Assembly (NCBI GenBank): GCA_023091665.1
Contig: JALJCQ010000012.1
Span: 3,720,001 to 3,784,000, forward strand
DNA: 64,000 bases
From: Pythium myriotylum
Taxonomy: Eukaryota > Oomycota > Peronosporomycetes > Pythiales > Pythiaceae
Direction of reading: 5' to 3'
This document shows positions 31,762-39,916 of this stretch, in pieces. Both the position numbers and the translations under genes were made by a program. The first letter of the stretch is position 1, and the number at the start of each line of letters is the position of its first letter. The notes below the pieces were generated by a model. That model was given only the letters and a program-made list of their open reading frames with translations. It was not told where the DNA came from and made no database searches.

Positions 31762-31894
31762 CACCATCGAGGCTTCCGACGACGACTGGATCACAGAACG
31801 ATTCGGGCGCGATTTTGTCGTCTGCGACAGCGGACACAACGGCGAGGGCGAGGGCTGTCCCAAGCGCAGCGAGCGAAGCACCGATGGGGACCAT
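31036..31894 (-). pseudogene. Elicitin-CBM1-like-PAN gene, frameshifted near 3' end
   Basis: The compact member of the family. It starts MVPIGASLAALGTALALAVVSAVA (signal peptide) at the ATG ending at 31894, preceded by two Inr elements. The elicitin domain (six cysteines) covers about residues 32-118, followed by only seven APTTP units, a weak CBM1-like motif (GEYCQPWSSSANRC; the aromatic NPYYYQC signature is lost), and a PAN module. Within the PAN, a run of five T on the coding strand (A at 31115-31119) shifts the frame. One base fewer would continue with a cysteine followed by ALKRGTG, matching the CYLKKGTG strand of paralogues, and stop at 31036. As read, the frame runs on to 30911 into a proline run. 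It is either a broken gene or a homopolymer sequencing error; the identical run in the other arm favours a real or pre-duplication change, unless one arm is an assembly copy. Confidence 0.8.
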
Positions 31895-31902
31895 GTTGCA
31901 GG

Positions 31903-31930
31903 TTTGGAAATGAGCAGTTTGGAAATGAGC
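31903..31930 (-). promoter_or_regulatory. Two tandem Inr-type core promoters
   Basis: On the coding strand GCTCATTTCCAAA occurs twice, 15 bases apart, ending 9 and 24 bases before the ATG (31894). Both match the oomycete Inr consensus. The duplicated element is absent from the inverted copy on the right, which therefore lacks this promoter. Confidence 0.7.
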
Positions 31931-31990
31931 AGCCTTGAGAGCGACGGCGGCCATCTGTATCAACCACCATTTAACCTACCACGAACGCTA

Positions 31991-32062
31991 ATTAGAGCTG
32001 CCAGAGATGTTCGCCATACCCGGTATGGCGAACATTAGAGCTGCCAGAGATGTTCGCCATAC
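31991..32062. repeat. Direct repeat and near-perfect palindrome in the spacer of the inverted duplication
   Basis: A 29-base sequence beginning ATTAGAGCTGCC occurs at 31991-32019 and 32034-32062. Between and overlapping these, 32007-32035 is a palindrome with 14-base arms (ATGTTCGCCATACC) around one central C. The right arm of the big inverted duplication starts six bases after the second direct repeat. Such short palindromes and repeats at junctions are typical of template switching. Confidence 0.85.
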
Positions 32063-32067
32063 TGGGT

Positions 32068-32793
32068 ACACCTTCGACCCTCGAGGATGTGGAGCCGCGG
32101 CCGGTTACAACTTCTTATCCCCAACCAAGCCGCCAACGCAGGACCAGATCATCAAGATGTGTGCCAACAGCAAGTGCAAGGCTCTTCTTCAAGCGGCCAT
32201 TCGTGATGTCAAGCGTGACTGCACGTGGAAGCGCAACAGCTCGCTCAAGCTGAAAAGCGAGTTGCTCGACTCGGTGGGTAGGTACTGCTGGGGAGCGACG
32301 CCAGCTCCGACAACCCCTGCTCCAACGACACCTGCTCCAACGACACCCGCTCCGACAACGCCCGCTCCAACGACGCCCGCTCCGACAACGCCCGCTCCAA
32401 CGACGCTCGCTCCGCCCGTGTCCGGTGCAGCTTGTGGTAACGGCGTAGTTGGCCCCTCAAGCTGCATCGCTGGCGAGTACTGCCAGCCGTGGAGCTCGTC
32501 CGCCAACCGTTGTCTCCCTACTCTTACGGGATGTTTGGTCGCCAGCCAGTGTATCCCTGTTCCTTCGGGGTGCTCGGTACCGGAAGTGGGCATTGAGTAC
32601 TCCGACATGACCTTTATCGAGCTCTTCGACTTGCTACCGTCGCAGTGCTGCAGCATGTGCCTCAGCGTCCCTGAGTGCAACGCGTACACTTACACCACCG
32701 ACAAAAGCGTTTTTAAGCTGCGCATTGAAGCGGGGCACGGGCGTCAAGATCGCGCGCCCCGGGGCGATCTCAGCCACGCCCATCAGAATCTAG
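32068..32793 (+). pseudogene. Headless copy of the compact elicitin gene
   Basis: This is the inverted copy of the gene at 31036-31894. It lacks the signal peptide, the first residues of the elicitin domain and its first cysteine. An open frame runs from an ATG at 32007 in the spacer through to 32918, but that start encodes an unrelated, non-leader sequence. The same five-T frameshift is present (32710-32714). It has no copy of the duplicated Inr. It is very unlikely to make a functional elicitin. Confidence 0.85.
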
Positions 32794-33688
32794 AGTTTTG
32801 GAATTGGCTCGCACGAGTCCGAGCCCCACAAGACCTGCCACTGGCTCCAATATCCCCCGATGGATCTCTCGGGTCTTGGAGCGGCTTGACTCTCCCCCCC
32901 CCCCCCCCGCCCCCCTAATATGGTTTTCCTCTCCAAAAAAAGCTTTTTACCCCCTGAGCGGTCCATAATCCCTTTTTTCTTCCTTTCTTCTCGATGGCAC
33001 TTTCCTATCATCGTCTGTTACAAACTGTTCTTAACACCTTCCTCTCGGTGGTGAGCACGCCCCCATCAACAATGTGGACTCGATGGCAGCCTGCGTGGAC
33101 TCGCCGCTCGTGGACGGCCGCTAGCGCCGCCGCCGTGGCACCTGCGCGCCTGCGACCGCGATGGCCGCGTGCGCCAGATCCTCCGCTATCCGCTCGTACC
33201 TTTTGCAGCTCTCCCGACGCTCTGGACGCCGAGCAATCGCCGCTCAACGACGACCAACTGCGCGCGAGACGAAGCCTCCGCGATCTCTCGCGGCGGCTGC
33301 GCCACGCGCGCAGCGCCAAGCAGCTCACGGCCATGTGGTCCGCGCTCGCTCGCTACGAGCCGGTCGCGGTCGACGGCCCGTTCGTGCGGCCCGTGGGCAG
33401 CGTCGTCGCGTCCGAGGACGAGTCGTCCGCCGACCACGTCGTCACGGTTCCAGACGACTCGCTCGCCGTGCGCATGGTGCCTGTGCGAGAGATGCTCGCG
33501 CTCGCGAGAGAGAACAAACGCCACTTGGTCGTGGAGAACGCGCCGTCGTATCCGAGCATTCTGCAGGCCGAGAAAGACGAGCACGACGACGGAGAGAGCA
33601 TCGTGGTCTCGGACGACCGCGTGCTGCTGCTGAGCGAGAGCTTCGTCGCGCGCAAGATGCTCTGGGCGCTGTACCGGCTCGGCGCGCA
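32068..33688 (-). repeat. Right arm of the 1,621-bp inverted duplication
   Basis: Reverse complement of 30141-31761. At 33688 the match ends abruptly inside a codon of the PPR-like gene; at 32068 it starts within the elicitin domain. The right arm is the derived copy, because both genes are truncated here and complete or longer on the left. Confidence 0.92.
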
Positions 33689-33749
33689 TTGTATGGTCAG
33701 CCATCTTGTTGAAGGCGCAAAGGTGGTGGTGCCACTCGCGGACCCGTAG
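33072..33749 (+). pseudogene. Truncated inverted copy of the PPR-like gene
   Basis: It encodes the first 206 residues of the protein at 28772-30757, including the mitochondrial presequence, then diverges at 33689 and adds about 20 unrelated residues (CMVSHLVEGAKVV) before a stop at 33747-33749. The helical-repeat body is missing. If transcribed, it would make a short presequence-bearing fragment. Confidence 0.85.
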
Positions 33750-34439
33750 TATGCCAGAAGCAAGCTTCTCCCCGTGATTTTGGTTGCATTCGCAGGGGTA
33801 TTTTCTGTTAGGTCTCTTTCCGCTCGGAGTGACATGCGGCAACAACGAGTTACGAATATCATTGGTCGCTGTCGACCAGTAGGAAGCTGGGCGAGGGCGA
33901 GTTCACGAAATGCGGCGCGTTCTCCACGACCAACTGGGGTTTTGTAGAAGCACGCTCTGTGGCAGAGTAAAGATCGAGCTATCGATCTGCCGCGTACGAC
34001 TGAAGCGACGACCGAATGGACAGATACACGCCTTGAGACACTTATCACCTCCGACATCAACTTCCAGCTCAGACCCATTCGGCAGGAACGCAGCCTGGAA
34101 TCGGAGCTTCAACACCTCATCAAAGACTACGAAGAACGCTTCCCGACAATGCGGAAACCGGGTAGATCAGAGTAACCCGGCAAGGAGCCGACGCTCGGCT
34201 AGCCTTCAGGTGGTTGGGACGTCCTTCCGAAGTAGTAAAAAAGAAGATATGAATGCTTTTATGAAGACTAACCACTTGTAGGGGTAGATGCGAATTTTAG
34301 GAATGCGATGCTGGACCAAAGAGAATCTTCGGAACACGAACAAGTGGTATCCCGAAGATTGGTGCCTACGCCAACAAGCACTGTTGACCTTGGTCTGTGG
34401 GAGTCAAAATTTCTCGTCATCAAAGCCTCTCCCAAGCGC
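33750..34439. other. Intergenic DNA with a short PPR-gene fragment
   Basis: No gene supported. A 21-base block at 33913-33933 is identical to 30284-30304 inside the PPR-like gene and lies in the same plus-strand orientation, opposite to the right arm. Similarity continues weakly for about 12 more bases. It may be another trace of the rearrangement. Confidence 0.4.
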
Positions 34440-36197
34440 TTACTTGCGTTCGGCCGAGACAGCGCCAGCAAGCGGCTGCTTCTTGCCCGTGCCCTTCTTC
34501 AGGTAGCACGCCGAGCGACCGTCCGCGTTGTAGTTGACGAACGTGTACGCCTTGCATCCCTTGGTGCCAGCACACAAGTCACAGCAGTCCGACGGCAGCA
34601 GTCCGAAGACCGTCTTGATGTCATCACCGTAGAAGTCCACGCCGACCTCTGGAGCTTCGCACTTGTGGGACGCCGGGCGACACTGGTAGTACCACGGGTT
34701 CCATGGCTGGCAGTACTCGCCCTTGGGGCAGCAGCTCGCGCCAGTCGCAGCGCTGCCACACTGAGCTCCGGACGAAGCACACGCAGCCGACTCGACCTTG
34801 GCTGAGACAGCGCCAACGAGAGCCTGTCTCTTTCCAGTACCCTTCTTCAGGTAGCAGCGCGGCTTCCCGTCCGCGTTGTGGTTGACGAACGTGTACGCCT
34901 TGCAGCCTGGGGTCTTGTGGCATTCGACACAACAGAGCTCAGGAAGAGACAGCGACAGGTTCGAGATGTCGTCGCCGTAGAAGTCGACGTTAACGTGCTG
35001 GACGCCACACGTGCTGTCGATGGTGCGGCACTGGTAGTACCACGGGTTCCACGGTTGGCAGTACTCGCCGTCGATACACTTCTTCACACCGTCCTTTTCG
35101 TTGCCACATGGTGTACCCGATACGAGTGGAACCGATGTAGGCTTGGTTTGGTGTTGATCTGGGTTTGATGGAGCCGATGTAGGCTTCGTTTGGTGCTGGT
35201 CCGGGTTAGACGGAGCCGACGTCGTTGGAACAGGCTTGGTTTGGTGCTGGTCCGGGTTTGACGGAGCCGACGTAGTCGGCGCAGGGTTGGTTTGGTGTTG
35301 ATCTGGGTTTGGCGAAGTCGTCTTTGGTGGGCAAGGCGTCTTCGGGGTTGAAGGAGCCGGGGCTAGAGTCGTCGGGACAGGGTTGGTTTGGTGCTGGTCC
35401 GGGTTTGGCGAAGTCGTCTTTGGTGGGCAAGGCGTCTTCGGGGTTGAAGTAGACGGAGCCGGAGTCGTCGGGACTGGTGGCTTTGGAGCCGAGGTCGTCG
35501 GAGCCGGAGTCACTGGGGCCGAGGTCGTTGGGGCTGGAGTCGTCGGAGCCGGAGTCACTGGGGCCGATGTTGTCGGCGCAGGGGTAGTTGGCGCCGGAGT
35601 CGTTGGTGCTGGCGTTGGCTCCGGCGGCGGAGGAATAGTGCAAGGTTCAGTGGTGGCTGGCGTCGTCACTTCTGGTGAAGGAGCAGGGGTTCTCCGACCC
35701 GGTGTTGTCGGAGCTGGCGTCGATGGGACCGGCGTCCTTGGCGCGGGCGTCGTCACTTCTGGTGACGGAGCAGGAGTTCTCCGACCCGGTGTTGTTGGAG
35801 CTGGCGTCGACGGGACCGGCGTCCTTGGCGCGGGTGTCGACGGGCTTGGTTGCAAACCCCAGCAGAAGCTGTCGACGGGTTCTAGCAGCCCACTCTTGAG
35901 CTTGAACGAGTTACGGGCGCTCCAGTCGCAGTCGGTCTGTACGCTACGAATAAGTGGCTGAAGAAGAGCCCTACACTTACTGTTGCCACACATCTTCTTG
36001 ATCTGCACGATCGACGGCGACGTTGTCGGCGAGGAGAAGCTATAGCCGGATACGGATCCACAACCTTGCGGGTCGCGCTTATCAGCTTCGAGCTGCGAGA
36101 TCGCACCGGAGTTACAGTACTGCCCATTTGCTTCGGCGGCAGGCACGACGGCGAGAGCCGTCACAAGCGCAGTGAGAGAGGCAGTGATGCGAACCAT
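34440..36197 (-). CDS. Elicitin-mucin-CBEL fusion protein (tandem copy A)
   Basis: A 585-residue secreted protein. The ATG ending at 36197 (MVRITASLTALVTALAVVPAAEA, signal peptide) is supported by an Inr element just upstream; the frame runs 29 codons further back. The elicitin domain (about 25-115) has the spacing C..GCG..KMCGNSKC..DCDW..FCW. The stalk (about 116-355) mixes APTTP units with PKTTSPNPDQHQTNP and SNPDQHQTK units not seen elsewhere. Two CBM1-like-PAN pairs follow (about 360-585), each with [14 protein letters not shown]. It is the downstream partner of a head-to-tail tandem pair with the gene at 37379. Cell-wall or surface location inferred. Confidence 0.9.
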   Translation of the reverse strand: MVRITASLTALVTALAVVPAAEANGQYCNSGAISQLEADKRDPQGCGSVSGYSFSSPTTSPSIVQIKKMCGNSKCRALLQPLIRSVQTDCDWSARNSFKLKSGLLEPVDSFCWGLQPSPSTPAPRTPVPSTPAPTTPGRRTPAPSPEVTTPAPRTPVPSTPAPTTPGRRTPAPSPEVTTPATTEPCTIPPPPEPTPAPTTPAPTTPAPTTSAPVTPAPTTPAPTTSAPVTPAPTTSAPKPPVPTTPAPSTSTPKTPCPPKTTSPNPDQHQTNPVPTTLAPAPSTPKTPCPPKTTSPNPDQHQTNPAPTTSAPSNPDQHQTKPVPTTSAPSNPDQHQTKPTSAPSNPDQHQTKPTSVPLVSGTPCGNEKDGVKKCIDGEYCQPWNPWYYQCRTIDSTCGVQHVNVDFYGDDISNLSLSLPELCCVECHKTPGCKAYTFVNHNADGKPRCYLKKGTGKRQALVGAVSAKVESAACASSGAQCGSAATGASCCPKGEYCQPWNPWYYQCRPASHKCEAPEVGVDFYGDDIKTVFGLLPSDCCDLCAGTKGCKAYTFVNYNADGRSACYLKKGTGKKQPLAGAVSAERK

Positions 36198-36201
36198 GTT
36201 G

Positions 36202-36217
36202 AAAGTTTGGAAGTGAG
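36202..36217 (-). promoter_or_regulatory. Inr/FPR core promoter
   Basis: GCTCACTTCCAAACTT on the coding strand, ending five bases before the ATG at 36197, fits the oomycete Inr consensus. The same element stands in the same place before the compact elicitin gene and its tandem partner. Confidence 0.65.
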
Positions 36218-37378
36218 CAGCCTGGAGTGCGAAGCGATGCCATCCACACCATCCTTGTGTTAACCTGACGCTGAAGTCTCGCAAACTCTGTCCACCTACA
36301 CTGAGAGGAGCGTGCTGAGCGACCCACCCACCGGCGGAAGAGTGGCAGATGGATCCATTTGCCCAGCCATCTCACTGTACCGAGGATACTCTATGAGCCT
36401 GGCTATGCACCCGGGAAGAGCGATAAATCTAGCATAGCCGGTCCATCTCGCCTACCACAGTACTCATTCGGGTGGGCAGAAAGGGCGGCCCAGTTTCATG
36501 CTGACGTGGACAGTTGTCGACTTCCTCTGGCCAGATATCTGGCCTCTGCGGATACAGTGTATGCCGCACTGGTCTTCTCTGGCGTCCCACCTAGAGTGGA
36601 TCCGCGATCTGTTGAGGGAAGATCTGGTTCGTTATCTATTGATTAAAGCGTTCCAGTGCTCTGCCATCAACGAGGCTATCACGCCAGCCACTTTGCTGAA
36701 TGGAATTCCCATATTAGAGCTGAACTCTTCACCGACCGCGGCGTTTCAGGGACAATTGGGAGCGGATCTGAATGGCATAGAGTAGGCGAATTCGGTGACG
36801 TGCGATAGTGTCGCGAGTCCCAGCCGTTGGCGTGTGTGACTGTTTCGGATTCAATGCTGAATACAAAAACCTCAACGCTGGTGCTGTATACAAAGAAAGC
36901 ACCCATGGCGAGCAAACGATCGTTGTTGAACTCTAAAAAAATTCCCGTGCCGAAAGCGCAAGCGAGGCGCATTCTTCATGGGAACTCTAGACTTCCACCG
37001 AACAAAACGATCGCTGTGACGGTATACGCATTCAACAATTTGCAGCGAGGTAGACAATCTGATTATCGAAGTGGGCTGGCAGCTTCATCTTCAAGACGAT
37101 AAACTAGGCATCGAAGAAGCGTTCGTGACTCGAAACGAGCCTGGTCAAGGCAGCAGTGGCTGCTCGCTCCTTCGTGTTCATAAATCAATCCGACGAATGT
37201 ACACGCCTATCGTTTCCAATTGAACACCATTTTGGAGCTATTTTAATACTAGTAGCTCCACGATGGTGTTGGGAACCTATCAACAAAATTTCCAGATTAT
37301 ACTTCTCGCGACGCAACGAGGAAATTGCACCGAGTGTATTTCACGAACGAAAACAAAAGCTAAAGCTCTCCTCAATGC
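36218..37378. other. Duplicated upstream region of tandem elicitin genes (copy A)
   Basis: No gene seen. About 36330-36770 is similar to about 39990-40460 upstream of the partner gene, with shared blocks such as GGATCCATT, CTGGCC-type palindromes, GCGTTCCAGTG and GCCATCAACGAG. The duplication unit therefore includes gene and promoter. A perfect palindrome, GGCCAGATATCTGGCC, lies at 36529-36544. Confidence 0.6.
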
Positions 37379-39895
37379 TTACTTGCGTTCGGCTGAGACC
37401 GCACCGGCGAGCGGCTGCTTCTTGCCCGTGCCCTTCTTCAGGTAGCACGCCGAGCGACCGTCCGCGTTGTAGTTGACGAACGTGTACGCCTTGCATCCCT
37501 TGGTGCCAGCACACAAGTCACAGCAGTCCGACGGCAGGAGTCCGAAGACCGTCTTGATGTCGTCGCCGTAGAAGTCCACACCGACTTCCTGAGCCGCACA
37601 TTTGGTCGGGACGGGGCGACACTGGTAGTACCACGGGTTCCATGGCTGGCAGTACTCACCCTTGGGACAGCAGCTCACGCCGTCCTTGTCACTGCCACAC
37701 TGGCCACCAGAAATAACCGAACACGCTGGCGCGGAATCCTGTACAATGGCCGAAACAGCTCCAACAAGAGTCTGCTTCTTTCCAGTACCCTTCTTCAGGT
37801 AACACATCGGGCGACCGTCGACGTTGTAGTTCACGAACGTGTACGCCTTGCAGCCCTTGGTCTTGCGGCACTGGTCGCAACAAAGCTCAGGGAGCGAGAG
37901 CGAGACGCTCGAGATATCGTCGCCGTAGAAGTCGACGTTGACCTGCGGGACGCCACAAGTACTGTCGATGGTGCGGCACTGGTAGTACCACGGGTTCCAT
38001 GGCTGGCAGTATTCACCGTCGAGACATTTCTTGACGCCGTCCTTGTCATTGCCGCAGGGTCCACCAGATACTGGTAAAGTCGGAGTAGGCTTTGTCGGGG
38101 CTGGTGTCGACGGAACAGGGGTAGTTGGGGCCGGTGTCGTTGGGGCAAGAGTGGTCGCATCTGGAGTCGGTGCCAGCGTCGTTGGAGTTGGCGTCGTTGG
38201 AACCGGAGTTGTAGGAGCTGGGGTCGTTGGAGCAGGCGTAGTTACATCCGGAGTCGGAGCGGGGGTTGTCGGCGCTGGGGTTGTCGGAGCCGGAGTTGTG
38301 ACGTCCGGAGTCGGAGCAGGAGTCGTCGGTGACGGAGTTGTGGGAGCTGGAGTGGTCACGCCTGGTGTGGGAGCTAGGGTGGTCGGCGAAGGCGTTGTTG
38401 GGGCCGGGGTGGTTGGGGATGGCGTTTTAGGGGCCGGGGTTGTTGGAGCTGGCTTCGTTGGGCGGGGCGTCTTCGGAGCTGGCGTGGTTGGAGCAGGTTT
38501 GGTTGGGCACGGCGTCGTCGGGGCCGGTGTGGTAGGAGCAGGCTTTGTCGGGCGAGGTGTCTTTGGAGCTGGCGTCGTGGCAGCAGGCTTTGTTGGATGA
38601 GGCGTCGTTGGATGAGGCGTCGTCGGTGATGGTGTCGTAGGCGATGGTGTCCTCACATCCGGAGTTGGAGCAGGAGTTGTAGGCGATGGTGTCGTAGGCG
38701 ACGGTGTCGTCACATCCGGAGTTGGAGCAGGAGTTGTAGGCGATGGTGTCGTAGGCGACGGTGTCGTCACATCCGGAGTCGTAGGCGATGGTGTCGTAGG
38801 CGACGGTGTCGTCACATCCGGAGTTGGAGCAGGAGTCGTAGGCGATGGTGTCGTAGGCGACGGTGTCGTCACATCCGGAGTTGGAGCAGGAGTCGTAGGC
38901 GATGGTGTCGTAGGCGACGGTGTCGTCACATCCGGAGTTGGAACAGGAGTCGTAGGCGATGGTGTCGTAGGCGACGGTGTCGTCACATCCGGAGTTGGAA
39001 CAGGAGTCGTAGGCGATGGTGTCGTAGGCGACGGTGTCGTCACATCAGGAGTAGGAGCGGGAGTCGTCGGAGAAGGCGTTGTTGGCGACGGGGTGGTTGA
39101 TGCTGGGGTCGGCTCAGGTGGCGGGGGAATAGTACACGGCTCGTTAGTCGTCGCATCCGGTGTCGGAGCCGGCGTCGTAGGGGACGGCGTCGTAACATCC
39201 GGAGTCGGAACCGGCGTGGTAGGAGACGGAGTCGTTGGTGATGGCGTGGTCACGTCAGGCGTCGGAGCCGGCGTCGTTGGAGACGGTGTCGTTGGCGATG
39301 GTGTGTCTGGAGTTGGAGTTGTTGACTGGGGTGTTGGCTCAGGCGGTGGTGGAATCGTGCATGGTTCGGTCGAAGTTGGAGAAGGCGTTGTCAGATCCGG
39401 AGTTGGTGCCGGCGTCGTCACATCCGGAGTCGGAGCAGGCGTCGTAGGAGCTGGCGTCGTAGGAGCTGGGGTCGTCGGAGCTGGCGCCGTCGGAGCTGGC
39501 GCCGTCGGAGCTGGCGTCGTCGGAGCAGGCGTAGTAGGCGCCGGTGTCGGTGCCCAGCAGTAGTTGTTCACGGGGTCCAGCAGCCCGCTCTTGAGCTTGA
39601 ACGAGTTTACCAGACTCCACGCACAGTCGCTTTTCACATCGTGAATCGCTGGTTGAAGGAGATTCTTACACTTGCTGTTGTCACACATCTTCTTGATCTG
39701 ATCGATCGTTGGTGACTTAGACGGAGAGAAGAAGCTGTAACCGGAGGCAGCTCCACATCCTCGAAAGTCGAACTTGTCAAGATCCAGGCGTCCAACCACG
39801 GTCACGTCGCAGTAAGGACCGAACGTCCCCTCGGCGGCAGGCACCACAGCGAGGGCAGTAGCAAGCGCAGCGAGCGAAGCACTAATGCGAACCAT
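37379..39895 (-). CDS. Elicitin-mucin-CBEL fusion protein (tandem copy B)
   Basis: An 838-residue secreted protein, starting MVRISASLAALATALAVVPAAEG at 39895 after an Inr element. Elicitin domain about 25-118 (six cysteines); a long stalk about 119-610 built from TPSPTTPSPTTPAPTPDVT-type 19-residue units (57 bp) with three interspersed EPCTIPPPPEP blocks; then CBM1-like, PAN, CBM1-like, PAN (about 611-838). The last CBM1-PAN pair is nearly the same as in copy A, including the C-terminus GAVSAERK. Stalk length and unit type differ sharply between A and B, so the stalk evolves much faster than the domains. Confidence 0.9.
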   Translation of the reverse strand: MVRISASLAALATALAVVPAAEGTFGPYCDVTVVGRLDLDKFDFRGCGAASGYSFFSPSKSPTIDQIKKMCDNSKCKNLLQPAIHDVKSDCAWSLVNSFKLKSGLLDPVNNYCWAPTPAPTTPAPTTPAPTAPAPTAPAPTTPAPTTPAPTTPAPTPDVTTPAPTPDLTTPSPTSTEPCTIPPPPEPTPQSTTPTPDTPSPTTPSPTTPAPTPDVTTPSPTTPSPTTPVPTPDVTTPSPTTPAPTPDATTNEPCTIPPPPEPTPASTTPSPTTPSPTTPAPTPDVTTPSPTTPSPTTPVPTPDVTTPSPTTPSPTTPVPTPDVTTPSPTTPSPTTPAPTPDVTTPSPTTPSPTTPAPTPDVTTPSPTTPSPTTPDVTTPSPTTPSPTTPAPTPDVTTPSPTTPSPTTPAPTPDVRTPSPTTPSPTTPHPTTPHPTKPAATTPAPKTPRPTKPAPTTPAPTTPCPTKPAPTTPAPKTPRPTKPAPTTPAPKTPSPTTPAPTTPSPTTLAPTPGVTTPAPTTPSPTTPAPTPDVTTPAPTTPAPTTPAPTPDVTTPAPTTPAPTTPVPTTPTPTTLAPTPDATTLAPTTPAPTTPVPSTPAPTKPTPTLPVSGGPCGNDKDGVKKCLDGEYCQPWNPWYYQCRTIDSTCGVPQVNVDFYGDDISSVSLSLPELCCDQCRKTKGCKAYTFVNYNVDGRPMCYLKKGTGKKQTLVGAVSAIVQDSAPACSVISGGQCGSDKDGVSCCPKGEYCQPWNPWYYQCRPVPTKCAAQEVGVDFYGDDIKTVFGLLPSDCCDLCAGTKGCKAYTFVNYNADGRSACYLKKGTGKKQPLAGAVSAERK
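38630..39060 (-). repeat. 57-bp tandem repeats in the copy B stalk
   Basis: The unit (on the plus strand GTCGTCACATCCGGAGTTGG onwards) recurs every 57 bases with one shortened unit near 38780. It encodes a 19-residue Thr/Ser/Pro unit ending PTPDVT. Confidence 0.8.
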
Positions 39896-39903
39896 GTTGC
39901 AGG

Positions 39904-39916
39904 TTTGGGAATGAGG
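39904..39916 (-). promoter_or_regulatory. Inr core promoter
   Basis: CCTCATTCCCAAA on the coding strand, ending nine bases before the ATG at 39895, in the same context (CCTGCAAC then ATG) as the compact elicitin gene. Confidence 0.6.
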
